A DNA stretch of 50,215 bases from Actinokineospora terrae (GCF_900111175.1 NZ_FOGI01000023.1:1-50215), one strand, 5' to 3'; shown: positions 7,831 through 16,290, counted from the first letter of the stretch. Notes: generated by a model from the letters alone, not told the origin. Made by a program: numbers and translations.

Positions 7831-8702
7831 AGGCGCGAGTAGCCAGCGCTCGACGACTTGCTCTCGCCGACGCTCTTGCCCACGAAGAACGCGCCGGTCG
7901 CGATGCCCAGCACCACGAGGATCGCGATGATCACCAGCCACACCGTCTTGCCGCGGCCGGGCTTGGTGTCGGTGGCGAACACGTCCGCGCTCTGCGGCCA
8001 CGCGGAGTTGCCCAGCTCGGGCACCTCCTCGCCCGCCCACCACGGCGGCGCGCTCTCGACCGGCCGCTGCTGGTTCCAGCCCGGCGGCACCACCGGGTGC
8101 TGCGGTGGGTGCTGGGGCTGCTGCTGCTGGGGCAGCGGCGGGATGTTCGTGGTGACCGTGCGCATCTCGCTGCTGGACACGACCTGGGTGCGGTCCGCTT
8201 GCGGCTCCGCGGTGGCCGCCTGCTGCTCGGGGTTGCGCACGACCTGTGTGCGGTCCGCCTGCGGCTCCTGCGGGCGCACCGTCTGCACGGTCTGCGTCCG
8301 CTCACCGACCGGGATGCCGGCGGGGCGCGGGGTGTCCGGGGTGATCGCCGGGATGATGTTGGTCGCCTCGACCGCCGGGGTGTCGTCCTTCCACTTGAAC
8401 GCGGGCGGGAAGGGGCCGTCTGCGGGCTTGTCCGCGACCACGGGCGGCGCGGGGACCGGGACCGGGGCGGAGATCGGCGCCGCGACGGGTGCGGCCGGGG
8501 TGGGTGCCGGGGGCAGCGGCAGCTGGGTGATCGGCTCCGGGGCGGGCTGCACGGGGGTGGGCGCGGGCTGCAGCGGCAGGCCGGTGTCACCGCTCGCGGC
8601 CTTGGCCAGCACGGCGTCCCGCCGGACGCGGTAGTCGTCGGAGGACAGGCGTCCCGCGGCCAAGTCGGCGTCCAGCTGCCTTAACTCTTCTTGCCAGGTC
8701 AT
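7806..8702 (-). CDS. Pro-rich single-pass membrane protein with SHOCT-like N-terminus
   Basis: 298-aa protein of unknown function. Residues 1-35 (MTWQEELRQLDADLAAGRLS...) form a short amphipathic helical hairpin like the oligomerisation domains of SHOCT-type proteins. Residues about 40-240 are a Pro/Ala/Gln-rich disordered region including two copies of PQADRTQVV. One transmembrane helix (VWLVIIAILVVLGIATGAFF) lies near the C-terminus and is followed by about 25 residues, so most of the chain should be cytoplasmic. The gene lies immediately downstream of a paralogue (8756-9568) with the same N-terminal domain, and the two may be co-transcribed. The 3' end overlaps the HxlR remnant. Confidence 0.75.
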   Translation of the reverse strand: MTWQEELRQLDADLAAGRLSSDDYRVRRDAVLAKAASGDTGLPLQPAPTPVQPAPEPITQLPLPPAPTPAAPVAAPISAPVPVPAPPVVADKPADGPFPPAFKWKDDTPAVEATNIIPAITPDTPRPAGIPVGERTQTVQTVRPQEPQADRTQVVRNPEQQAATAEPQADRTQVVSSSEMRTVTTNIPPLPQQQQPQHPPQHPVVPPGWNQQRPVESAPPWWAGEEVPELGNSAWPQSADVFATDTKPGRGKTVWLVIIAILVVLGIATGAFFVGKSVGESKSSSAGYSRLDSTTQTR

Positions 8703-8755
8703 CGCCGAGCTCCTCCACCGTGTGCTCGTACCCTACCCAATGTGACTCCGCGAGC

Positions 8756-9568
8756 TCAGCGGGCAGGCAACGCCAAGAGCGTGCGTGCTAGGACCGAGTC
8801 GAAGTAGGCCCGGAACGACACATCGTCGTCCTTCGAGGTGGCCGTGACCAGCACAGTCCAGGTTCCAGAGCGGTAGACGGCGCGGTAGTGCTGTGTGCCG
8901 CCTTGACCCGTGCGCACTATCTGTACGCCTTCCGGGGCGGTGTCGTTGGCCCAACCTGTGGCGGCTGCGTAGGCCAGGATGTCTTTGGCCCGATCAGGAC
9001 CGCCGCCGTTGTCGAGGACGTTGACGGTAAGAGAGCGGGGACCGTCAGTAGAGGCGGCGTTCACGAGGCCCGAGCTACCGGCGTTGGGGACCTCCGGGCC
9101 ATAGAGGCCGAGCTGGGGGCCAACGGAGACGGGTAAGACTGACGGCTGGGATCTGACTGTGCCGGGCAGCTTGGGTAAGCCTCTAGCGAGTTCGTCTGCC
9201 CGGTTGGCGGTCGGAGGCGGAGGTGCGGCTACCGGCGCGGGCTCAGTCGAACCGGAGAACCACCACACAGCCACACCGACCACCGCTGCCGCAGCCACCA
9301 CACCGAGCGCGACCTTGCCCCTACGGCCCTCCGACTCGACGAACAGCGACTCACCGTCGACGAAACGGCCCCGTTCGCCCAGCTCGAGCGCCCGCGCCGG
9401 GCTCAACTCGCGGCGCGGGAGGAACGCTGACGACGGGATCGGCACCCGCCGGGTCGTCCCCGACGCCTCGGCCAGCGCCTCGTCCCGCAACCGCCGGTGC
9501 TCGGCGGCGTCGATCTCCCCGGACGACAGCCGGTCGTCGAGGTCGCGAAGGGTGTCCTGCCACTGCAT
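8756..9568 (-). CDS. membrane protein with SHOCT-like N-terminus, paralogue of downstream gene
   Basis: 270-aa protein of unknown function. Its first 35 residues (MQWQDTLRDLDDRLSSGEID...) align with those of the 7806-8702 protein (shared pattern MxWQxxLRxLDxxLxxG...RxxRDxxLAxA). A transmembrane helix near residues 85-105 (VALGVVAAAAVVGVAVWWF) is followed by a Pro-rich spacer and an extracytoplasmic domain of about 130 residues containing SLTVNVLDNGGGPDRAKDI and HYRAVYRSGTWTVLVT. Topology is thus cytoplasmic N-terminus and external C-terminus, the reverse domain balance of its neighbour. The ATG start sits 76 bp from msrA, which is transcribed divergently. Confidence 0.8.
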   Translation of the reverse strand: MQWQDTLRDLDDRLSSGEIDAAEHRRLRDEALAEASGTTRRVPIPSSAFLPRRELSPARALELGERGRFVDGESLFVESEGRRGKVALGVVAAAAVVGVAVWWFSGSTEPAPVAAPPPPTANRADELARGLPKLPGTVRSQPSVLPVSVGPQLGLYGPEVPNAGSSGLVNAASTDGPRSLTVNVLDNGGGPDRAKDILAYAAATGWANDTAPEGVQIVRTGQGGTQHYRAVYRSGTWTVLVTATSKDDDVSFRAYFDSVLARTLLALPAR

Positions 9569-9644
9569 GCGTTGGTCTTCCGCTCGCGGTCAGCTCGGTC
9601 CTGTCCCACCCGCACGGGTTGCCGTGGGTCTCTACAGTGGTGTC

Positions 9645-10313
9645 ATGACGCTGTTCAGGCGGGACAAGACTCGTATTGTCGCAGCCGACCAGGCCCTGCC
9701 GGGTCGCCAGGAGCCCCTGGTGGTCCCGACGGCGCACACGGTGTACCCCGACCGGCGGATCGTGGCGCCGTTCCCCGAGGGCACGCGCACCGCTGTGTTC
9801 GCCATGGGCTGCTTCTGGGGTCCCGAACGGGTCTTCTGGGCGGTCCCCGGCGTGTACTCCACAGCGGTGGGTTACGTCGGCGGCCACACCCCGAACCCGA
9901 CCTACGAGGAAGTGTGCTCCGGCCTCACCGGCCACACCGAGGGCGTCCTCGTGGTGTACGACCCCGCGAAGGTCTCCTACGACGACCTGCTCAAGATCTT
10001 CTGGGAAGGCCACGACCCCACCCAGGGCCTGCGCCAGGGCAACGACCTCGGCAGCCAGTACCGCTCCGCCGTCTACTACGCCGACGACGAGCAAAAGAAG
10101 TCCCTGGAAACCTCCCTGGCCGCCTACCAGGACGTCCTCACCCGCGCGGGCTACGGCCAGATCACCACCGAAGTAGCCCCCCTCGGCACCTTCTACTACG
10201 CCGAGGACTACCACCAGCAATACCTGAGCCCCCAGAAAAACCCCAACGGCTACTGCGGCATGGGCGGCACCGGCGTCTCCTGCCCCATCGGCCTGGGCGT
10301 CCGGGAGAACTAG
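9645..10313 (+). CDS. msrA: peptide-methionine (S)-S-oxide reductase
   Basis: 222-aa cytosolic repair enzyme reducing methionine-S-sulfoxide in proteins. The active-site motif GCFWGPE carries catalytic Cys56. The C-terminal NGYCGMGGTGVSC supplies two further Cys for thioredoxin- or mycoredoxin-type recycling. An N-terminal extension of about 45 residues before the catalytic core is typical of the long MsrA form. ATG at 9645 is chosen because family similarity begins there, but no clear SD precedes it; leaderless translation is possible. The stop codon overlaps the end of the convergent toxin gene by 3-4 bp. The 3' half shows a marked shift to C-ending codons. Confidence 0.95.
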   Translation: MTLFRRDKTRIVAADQALPGRQEPLVVPTAHTVYPDRRIVAPFPEGTRTAVFAMGCFWGPERVFWAVPGVYSTAVGYVGGHTPNPTYEEVCSGLTGHTEGVLVVYDPAKVSYDDLLKIFWEGHDPTQGLRQGNDLGSQYRSAVYYADDEQKKSLETSLAAYQDVLTRAGYGQITTEVAPLGTFYYAEDYHQQYLSPQKNPNGYCGMGGTGVSCPIGLGVREN

Positions 10314-10669
10314 TCAGTCGACTTCGGGTGGCCGGTGCCCGCATGGGTCACCCACACGACGCGGCGGGCCGGGTCTGGGCAGTACCAGATCCGGCCACCT
10401 GCGGTGACTTCGTACTGCCATTGCTCCAAGGGGCGTCCGGAGTGTTCGCGGGTGCCCAGGCTCCCTCGGAGACGATGCTGGCGTGCGGGGCTCTCCGGTT
10501 CGGTCGGACGCTCGGTGAGCACGATCCACGCTTCCCAGGTGTTGCTCCTGGCGGTCTGGCACAGGTGCTCCCAGCCCTTCGCCGCCTCGGTGGTGGCGAA
10601 TCGTGCTTCCCAGCCACTCGGTGGACCCGGTGGGGTTACGCGGTCTCCGCGTTTGGCGGGCACGGTCAC
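10310..10669 (-). CDS. putative toxin of a TA-like pair (RelE/ParE-like)
   Basis: 119-aa basic protein beginning VTVPAKRGDRVTPP, read from GTG at 10669. The GTGA overlap with the upstream gene indicates translational coupling. The motif order GWEARFATTEAAKGWEHLC, then QHRLRGSLGTREHSGRPLEQ, then YEVTAGGRIWYCPDPARRV and VWVTHAGTGHPK resembles small actinobacterial proteins found downstream of Phd-like antitoxins. The strand pattern is compatible with a RelE/ParE fold. The catalytic residues of a specific RelE subfamily are not recognised, so toxicity is inferred from gene order and size. It is convergent with msrA with a tiny overlap. Confidence 0.7.
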   Translation of the reverse strand: MTVPAKRGDRVTPPGPPSGWEARFATTEAAKGWEHLCQTARSNTWEAWIVLTERPTEPESPARQHRLRGSLGTREHSGRPLEQWQYEVTAGGRIWYCPDPARRVVWVTHAGTGHPKSTD

Positions 10670-11124
10670 TCGCCCATCGGTGGGGTCACGGCGCCGAGGT
10701 CGTCGTCGAGGGGGCCGGTGAGGGCGGCGCGGAGGTCGGGGTCGGCGTGAACGGCGGCCGTGCTGCGCCATTCGCGGACTGCCTGGTCGAGCAGGGACCA
10801 GTTGCCCAGTTCGGCCGATGCCTGGAACGCGCGGACGAAGTCGTGGGCGAACTGGAGCCGCTCGGGTTCGGGGAGCGCGTCCACCCAGGGGAACTCCTCG
10901 ATCAGCGCCGTGTTCACCACCTCCGGCGGCAGGTGTGCCAGCACGGTGCGCAGCCCGCGGGCAGCGGCGAACGACCCAGCGGCCGCCGACCGGGCACGAT
11001 CCGCTCTGACCAGCAGCAATGACGCCCCGTCCCGTCGTCGGACGAGCACGTCGCCCTGGTCCGCGAGGGCGGCGACGCTCTTCGGGTCGCGTTGGAGTTC
11101 GCTCCACTGCACCTCAGTTGCCAT
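10666..11124 (-). CDS. putative Phd-like antitoxin of the TA-like pair
   Basis: 152-aa protein. The N-terminal segment (VQWSELQRDPKSVAALADQG, then DVLVRRRDGASLLLV) has the layout of Phd/YefM antitoxins: a helix followed by strands that read as a nonspecific 'xxVxRRDGxxLxL'. The C-terminal 100 residues are mostly helical and end acidic (DDDLGAVTPPMGE), far longer than YefM. It precedes the toxin candidate with a GTGA overlap. A perfect TTCTGAA/TTCAGAA palindrome lies 8 bp upstream of its ATG and is a natural autoregulatory operator. Role as an antitoxin is inferred, not demonstrated. Confidence 0.72.
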   Translation of the reverse strand: MATEVQWSELQRDPKSVAALADQGDVLVRRRDGASLLLVRADRARSAAAGSFAAARGLRTVLAHLPPEVVNTALIEEFPWVDALPEPERLQFAHDFVRAFQASAELGNWSLLDQAVREWRSTAAVHADPDLRAALTGPLDDDLGAVTPPMGE

Positions 11125-11131
11125 GCTCTAA

Positions 11132-11149
11132 TTCTGAACTTTTTCAGAA
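11132..11149. promoter_or_regulatory. palindromic operator upstream of TA-like pair
   Basis: TTCTGAA and TTCAGAA form a perfect 7-bp inverted repeat with a 4-nt spacer, 8 bp before the antitoxin start. It lies in the 62-bp divergent gap and could therefore influence the gamma-glutamyltransferase gene as well. Confidence 0.6.
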
Positions 11150-11186
11150 GTTGGGGCAAGTGGTGCGGCGCTCGTATGTTGGGGGT

Positions 11187-12932
11187 GTGTTCACGACTCG
11201 GCCCGAGCTTGCGGGCACCTTCGGGATGGTTGCTTCCACGCACTGGGTCGCGTCCGGGGTGGGGATGGCGGTGTTGGAGGACGGGGGGAATGCCTTCGAC
11301 GCCGTGGTGGCGGCTGGGTTTGTGTTGCAGGTGGTGGAGCCGCACCTGAACGGGCCTGGTGGGGAGGTTCCAGCGGTGTTCGCGACCGCCGCCGATCCGG
11401 TGCCTCGGGTGTTGTGCGGGCAGGGGGTGGCGCCTGCGGGGGCTTCGGTGGGGTACTACCGGGGGCTTGGGCTTGATCTGGTGCCGGGGAGCGGGTTGTT
11501 GTCGGCGACCGTGCCCGGGGCGTGGGACGGGTGGTTGACGTTGTTGCGGGATCATGGGACCAAGCGGTTGCACGACGTGCTCGGGTACGCCATCGGGTAT
11601 GCGCGGAACGGGTTTCCGTTGCTCAAGCAGGTGACCGCCGTCGTCGACAGGGTGCGGGACCTTTTCACCGAGCACTGGCCGACGTCGGGGGCGTTGTGGT
11701 TGGGGGCCAAGGGGAGTCGGTTCGCGAACCCCGGTCTGGCCGATACCTGGGAGCGGCTGCTCAGGGCGGCCAAGGGGTCGACCCGGGAGGCCGAGATCGA
11801 CGCGGCGCGGCGGGCGTGGTCGCAGGGGTTTGTCGCCGAGGCGGTGGATTCTTTCTGCCGCAACGCTTTCCGGGACGACTCGGGGCGGGACCACGCGGGA
11901 GTGCTGACCGGGCAGGACATGGCCGACTGGTCCGCCACCTACGAACCCGCCACCACCGCCGACTTCGGCCCGTGGACCCTGGCCAAGTGCGGCCCCTGGA
12001 CCCAAGGACCCGTTCTCCTGCAACAACTCCGCCTTCTGGAGAACGCACAACTCTCCTATGTGGACGGAATCCCCACCGCCGACACCGTGCACACCGCCCT
12101 GGAGGCCACCAAGCTCGCCTTCGCCGACCGGGAAGCCTGGTACGGCGATGCACCAGTCCCGATCGACGCCCTCCTCTCCCGCGAGTACGCCGCCGAACGC
12201 GCCAAGCTCGTCTCCGACACGGCCTCGTTCGACCTCCGCCCCGGCTCCCCCGGCGGCCGCGACCCGCGACTCCCCCACTACCCCACCGCCCCCGCCGCCC
12301 TGTCCGGCGCGATCGGCGAACCCACCGTGCGCGCGGACGGCTCGACCAAGGGCGACACCGTGCACATCGACGTCGTCGACCGGTGGGGGAACATGATCTC
12401 GGCGACCCCGTCCGGCGGCTGGTTGCAGTCCTCGCCCACCATCCCCGACCTGGGCTTCTGCCTCGGCAGCCGCGCGCAGATGTTCTGGCTCGACGAGGGC
12501 CTGCCGAACACCCTGGCCCCCGGCAAGCGCCCGAGGATCACCCTCACCCCGAGCCTCGCGCTGCACGAGGGCGTCCCCCGGATCGCCTTCGGCACCCCCG
12601 GCGGCGACGGCCAGGACCAGTGGCAGCTGTGCTTCTGGCTGGCGCACACCGTCGGCGGGCTCAACCTCCAGGAAGCGATCGACGCCCCCGCGTGGCACTC
12701 CAACGCCGTGCCCAGTTCGTTCTACCCGCGCGACTTCGTCCCCGGCGAGGCGCACGTCGAGTCCCGCCTCGGGCAGGACACGCTGGACTCGCTGAAAGCG
12801 CGCGGCCACACCCTGCTCGACGTCGGTCCGTGGACCCTCGGTCGCCTGTCCGCCGTGTCCCGCGACCCTGACGGTCTGATGCGCGCCGCCGCCAACCCGC
12901 GCGGCATGCAGGGGTACGCGGTCGGGCGTTAA
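11187..12932 (+). CDS. gamma-glutamyltransferase-family protein
   Basis: 581-aa Ntn-hydrolase homologue. Signatures are VASGVGMAVLEDGGNAFDA at the N-terminus, GPGGE as the glycine-rich loop, VPGAWDGW, and the autoprocessing site at Thr391 (KGDTVHIDVVDRWGN), where cleavage would expose the catalytic threonine of the small subunit. The C-terminal part retains GKRPRITLTPSLALHEG and FGTPGGDGQDQW. No signal peptide is seen, so it is probably cytoplasmic, unlike secreted GGTs. Substrate could be a gamma-glutamyl amide or a related compound; actinobacteria lack glutathione. The GTG start at 11187 has a weak SD. Third-position bases switch from G-rich to C-rich near 11930 within the gene. Confidence 0.9.
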   Translation: MFTTRPELAGTFGMVASTHWVASGVGMAVLEDGGNAFDAVVAAGFVLQVVEPHLNGPGGEVPAVFATAADPVPRVLCGQGVAPAGASVGYYRGLGLDLVPGSGLLSATVPGAWDGWLTLLRDHGTKRLHDVLGYAIGYARNGFPLLKQVTAVVDRVRDLFTEHWPTSGALWLGAKGSRFANPGLADTWERLLRAAKGSTREAEIDAARRAWSQGFVAEAVDSFCRNAFRDDSGRDHAGVLTGQDMADWSATYEPATTADFGPWTLAKCGPWTQGPVLLQQLRLLENAQLSYVDGIPTADTVHTALEATKLAFADREAWYGDAPVPIDALLSREYAAERAKLVSDTASFDLRPGSPGGRDPRLPHYPTAPAALSGAIGEPTVRADGSTKGDTVHIDVVDRWGNMISATPSGGWLQSSPTIPDLGFCLGSRAQMFWLDEGLPNTLAPGKRPRITLTPSLALHEGVPRIAFGTPGGDGQDQWQLCFWLAHTVGGLNLQEAIDAPAWHSNAVPSSFYPRDFVPGEAHVESRLGQDTLDSLKARGHTLLDVGPWTLGRLSAVSRDPDGLMRAAANPRGMQGYAVGR

Positions 12933-13447
12933 AGCAGGTCGGCCAGCTTCGTCACGGTGTTGAAGTTGCGGGCGGTCACCACGACGCCCCACTTCTTCTC
13001 CACGACCGGGACGACCAGCGGCGCGTTGCTGATGCCGTCCGGGCACCACTGGTAGATCACCCGATCGCCCACCCGCACCCGCTCCGGGTCCAGCGTCACC
13101 GGGTCGAACCCCGGCGAGTCCGGCACCGAGGACACGAACGCGGCCACCATCTTCGACCCGTTGTCGGCCTCGGTGAACGGGTTGCCCGCGAGCACCGCCC
13201 GCAGCTCATCGCCGGTGCGCACCAAGCACCGCGTCGTCAGCCCGACCTCGGCGAGCAACGCCCGCTCGACGGCCTGCTCGACGTCCGCCGCGTCCGCATC
13301 GGTGCGCAGCACGGCGTTGCCGCTCTGCAACAGCGTGCGGACGTCCGCATAACCGAGGCCGGTCAGCACCGCGCGCAGGTCCGCCATCGGGAGCTTCGAG
13401 CGCCCGCCGACGTTGACCCCGCGCAGCAGCGCCGCGTACGCGGTCAT
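12929..13447 (-). CDS. DUF1697 family protein
   Basis: 172-aa protein of a common bacterial family with no established function. Family hallmarks are the start MTAYAALLRGVNVGG followed by LPMADLRAVLTGLGYADVRT and LLQSGNAVL, with a C-terminal TARNFNTVTKL. The ATG at 13447 overlaps the stop of the upstream SDR gene by ATGA, so the two are translationally coupled. Its stop overlaps the convergent gamma-glutamyltransferase stop by 4 bp. Small, soluble and probably cytoplasmic. Confidence 0.92.
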   Translation of the reverse strand: MTAYAALLRGVNVGGRSKLPMADLRAVLTGLGYADVRTLLQSGNAVLRTDADAADVEQAVERALLAEVGLTTRCLVRTGDELRAVLAGNPFTEADNGSKMVAAFVSSVPDSPGFDPVTLDPERVRVGDRVIYQWCPDGISNAPLVVPVVEKKWGVVVTARNFNTVTKLADLL

Positions 13448-14391
13448 CGCGCGGCGAGGCCGAAGGACAGCTCGGTCAGTTCCTCGCTGGTGTCCCACAG
13501 CCGCTTCGCGAGCTCGCGGTCGCGCGCCGACTCCAGCGGGTGGACCACCGTCGGGTAGCCCTTCTGCTCCTTGCGCCCGTCCGGCCCGATCAGCTGACCG
13601 CCGTCGACGTCCTGCGACACCGCGGCGTAGAGCTGCGGCAACGCACCCATCCCGGCGTCCTGCGCGGCGAGCCGGTTGGACACCTTCATCGCCAGCTTCA
13701 TGATCCCGGTCGGCCCGGCCGACTGCAGGTTCGTCGCCGCGTAGCCGGGGTGGGCGAGGACGCTGGTGATCGGCACGTTGTTGAGCCGCAGCCGCCGGTG
13801 CAGCTCCAGGCCGAACACGACGTTGGCCAGCTTCGACTGCGAGTAGTAGCCGGTGCGGGAGTACTTGTGCTCGCCGTGCAGGTCGTCGAAGTGGATGCGG
13901 CCGCGGCGGTGCAGGAACGAGGTGACGGTCACCACACGCGGGTCGGCGCCCTGCGACAGCACGTCGAGCAGCCGGGCGGTGAGCGCGAAGTGGCCGAGGT
14001 GGTTCACGGCGAACTGCAGCTCGTAGCCCTGCGCGCTGGTCGTGCGCGGCGGCATCATCACGCCCGCGTTGTTGACCAGCACGTCGACCTCGTGGATCCC
14101 GGCCGCGAACACCTCGACGCTGTCGAGGTCGGCCAGGTCGAGCACCCGCGTCTCGACCGTGGCGTCCGGGTGCTCCGCGCGGATCCGCTCGACCGCTGCG
14201 GCGCCCTTCTCGGGGTCGCGGGCGGCGAGGACGACCTGGGCACCCTTGGCGGCCAGCGCGCGGCAGGTCTCGAAGCCGAGGCCGCTGTTGCCGCCGGTGA
14301 CGATGAAGGTCCGGCCGTCCAACGCGGGGATGTCGGCGGCGGTCCAACCTGGGGCGGTGACCCCCGGCTCACCCTCTGGTGTCGTGCTCAT
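13444..14391 (-). CDS. SDR-family oxidoreductase (retinol-dehydrogenase-like)
   Basis: 315-aa short-chain dehydrogenase. The cofactor loop is TGGNSGLGFET, the structural motif is NNAGVMMPP, the catalytic Ser lies in VTVTSFLHRRG, and the catalytic YxxxK is YYSQSK. The extended C-terminus (PQLYAAVSQDVDGGQLIGPD) is typical of the large retinol-dehydrogenase/WWOX-like SDR branch that usually uses NADP(H). Physiological substrate unknown. ATG at 14391 is chosen; ATG at 14397 is equally placed relative to a weak AAGG SD. The gene is coupled to DUF1697 downstream and divergent from the aldo/keto reductase gene. Confidence 0.92.
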   Translation of the reverse strand: MSTTPEGEPGVTAPGWTAADIPALDGRTFIVTGGNSGLGFETCRALAAKGAQVVLAARDPEKGAAAVERIRAEHPDATVETRVLDLADLDSVEVFAAGIHEVDVLVNNAGVMMPPRTTSAQGYELQFAVNHLGHFALTARLLDVLSQGADPRVVTVTSFLHRRGRIHFDDLHGEHKYSRTGYYSQSKLANVVFGLELHRRLRLNNVPITSVLAHPGYAATNLQSAGPTGIMKLAMKVSNRLAAQDAGMGALPQLYAAVSQDVDGGQLIGPDGRKEQKGYPTVVHPLESARDRELAKRLWDTSEELTELSFGLAAR

Positions 14392-14490
14392 GGGCATAGC
14401 CTGCCTTACCGGGGTCACCCACACAGGGCGCGGTCCACGTTACATCCGATGTCTGGCTCACACGCGCTCTCCCGCCCTATCGTCAGCGGT

Positions 14491-15480
14491 GTGGAGCTCC
14501 GTCACCTGGGTGAGTCAGGACTGGTGGTCAGCGCCGTCGGTCTCGGCTGCAACAACCTGGGCCGACCCGGCACGGCCGCCGAGTCGCTGGCGGGTTCCCG
14601 CGAGCTCGTCTCCGCCGCGCTCGACGCCGGGGTGACCCTGTTCGACGTGGCCGACGTGTACGGGGCGCCGCGCGGTCGCAGCGAGGAACTGCTCGGCCAA
14701 GCCCTGATCGGGCGGCGCGAGAAGGCCGTCGTCGCCACCAAGTTCGGCCTCGACATGCAGGGCGTCAACGGGCCCGACTTCGGCGCGCGCGGGTCCCGCC
14801 GGTACGTGCGGCGTGCGGCCGAGACGTCGCTGCGCAGGCTCGGCACCGACTGGATCGACCTCTACCAACTGCACCGGCCAGACCCGGGGACGCCCGTCGA
14901 GGAGACCCTGTCCGCGCTCGACGACCTGGTCCGCGACGGGCTGGTGCGGTACGCGGGGATCTGCAACGTGCCCGCCTGGCAGTTGGCGGACGTGTGCTGG
15001 ACGGCGCGCACCGAGCAGGTCGGGCCGGTGGTGTCCGCGCAGACGCACTACTCGCTGCTCGAACGCGGCGCCGAGACCGAGTTCCTGCCCGCCTGCGCCC
15101 GGTTCTCGGTCAGCCTGCTGCCGTACTTCCCGCTGGCCAACGGCCTGCTCACCGGCAAGTACGCGCGCGGCGAGACCCCGCCGGACGGCAGCAGGCTCGC
15201 CGGGCGGCAACGATTATTGGCCGACGCGCCGTGGGACCGGATCGAGAAGCTGCGCGCCTTCGCCGACGAGCGCGGGATCGGCATGGCCACCCTCGCCATC
15301 GGCTGGCTCGCCGCCCAGCCCACCGTCGGCTCGGTGATCGCGGGCGCCACCACCCCCGAACAGGTGACCGCCAACGCGGCGGCCGCGACCTGGCGGCCCA
15401 GCGCGGACGACCTGGTCGCCATCGACGGCATCTGCCGCGTGCGCCACAGTGCGGTGGGGCAGGCGCTGAACGGGCGTTAA
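14491..15480 (+). CDS. aldo/keto reductase
   Basis: 329-aa NADPH-dependent oxidoreductase with the AKR (beta/alpha)8 barrel. The catalytic tetrad is visible: Asp and Tyr in FDVADVYGAPRGRSEE, Lys in VVATKFG and His in LYQLHRPDPG. The C-terminal cofactor segment is SVIAGATTPEQV. It resembles the AKR11/AKR12-like bacterial group related to potassium-channel beta subunits. The GTG at 14491 matches the usual family N-terminus (VELRHLGESGLVVS); a longer in-frame ATG at 14449 exists and the much longer upstream frame is a shadow of the SDR gene. No clear SD, so leaderless translation is possible. The SDR gene at 15523 follows after 42 bp and may be co-transcribed. Confidence 0.93.
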   Translation: MELRHLGESGLVVSAVGLGCNNLGRPGTAAESLAGSRELVSAALDAGVTLFDVADVYGAPRGRSEELLGQALIGRREKAVVATKFGLDMQGVNGPDFGARGSRRYVRRAAETSLRRLGTDWIDLYQLHRPDPGTPVEETLSALDDLVRDGLVRYAGICNVPAWQLADVCWTARTEQVGPVVSAQTHYSLLERGAETEFLPACARFSVSLLPYFPLANGLLTGKYARGETPPDGSRLAGRQRLLADAPWDRIEKLRAFADERGIGMATLAIGWLAAQPTVGSVIAGATTPEQVTANAAAATWRPSADDLVAIDGICRVRHSAVGQALNGR

Positions 15481-15522
15481 CCTCAGCCGCGGAGCACACC
15501 GCACGGGCGAGAGGAACGCACA

Positions 15523-16284
15523 ATGCAGATCGACGGGTCCGCGGCCATCGTCACCGGAGGCGCGTCCGGCCTCGGCGGCGCCACCGCCCACGCCCTCGCC
15601 GCGGCGGGTGCCACGGTGTACGCGCTCGACCTGCCGTCCTCCATCGCCGCCGCCCCCGCAGTCGACGGGGTGACCTACCTCGAGGCGGACGTGACAGTCC
15701 CGGCGCAGGTCAGCGCCGCCGTCGAGCAGGCCGCCGGTGGGTCGGCGCCGCTGCGGGTCGTGGTGAACTGCGCGGGCATCGGGCCGTCGGCGCGCATCCT
15801 GTCCAAGCGCGGGCCGCACGACCTGGACCTGTTCCGCAAGGTCGTCGAGGTCAACCTGATCGGCACGTTCAACGTCGTCACCCTCGCCACCGCCGAGATC
15901 GCCAAGACCGAGCCGGTTGACGCACACGGCCAGCGCGGCATCGTGATCAACACGGCGTCCATCGCGGCCTACGACGGCCAGATCGGCCAAGCCGCCTACT
16001 CCGCCTCCAAGGGCGGCGTCGTCGGGCTGACCCTGCCCGCCGCCCGCGACCTCGCCAGCTCCGGCATCCGCGTCGTCACCATCGCCCCCGGCATCATCGA
16101 CACCCCGATGCTCGCCACCGTCAGCGAGGACTTCCGCGCCGCCCTGGCCGACGGCGTCCCCTTCCCCAAGCGCCTCGGCACCGCCGACGACTACTCCGCC
16201 CTCGCCCTCTCGATCATCACCCACGACTACCTCAACGGCGAGGTAATCCGCCTCGACGGCGCCCTCCGGATGGCCCCCCGCTAG
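15523..16284 (+). CDS. 3-hydroxyacyl-CoA dehydrogenase-type SDR (HSD10-like)
   Basis: 253-aa short-chain dehydrogenase. It has TGGASGLGGAT for NAD binding, NCAGIGPSARI, catalytic Ser in NTASIAAYDGQIGQ and YSASKGG as YxxxK. The insertion with KRGPHDLDLFRKVVEVNLIGTFNV and the ending GEVIRLDGALRM fit type II 3-hydroxyacyl-CoA/2-methyl-3-hydroxybutyryl-CoA dehydrogenases, which act in fatty acid and isoleucine catabolism. The substrate cannot be fixed from sequence. GAGAGGAACGCACA before the ATG provides an SD. It follows the aldo/keto reductase closely. It is convergent with copD with 23 bp between stops. Confidence 0.9.
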   Translation: MQIDGSAAIVTGGASGLGGATAHALAAAGATVYALDLPSSIAAAPAVDGVTYLEADVTVPAQVSAAVEQAAGGSAPLRVVVNCAGIGPSARILSKRGPHDLDLFRKVVEVNLIGTFNVVTLATAEIAKTEPVDAHGQRGIVINTASIAAYDGQIGQAAYSASKGGVVGLTLPAARDLASSGIRVVTIAPGIIDTPMLATVSEDFRAALADGVPFPKRLGTADDYSALALSIITHDYLNGEVIRLDGALRMAPR

Positions 16285-16290
16285 CCCTCA

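Noticed and set aside
13540..14490. Long N-terminal extension of the aldo/keto reductase frame
   Set aside because: It is the antisense of the SDR gene; family similarity begins at 14491.
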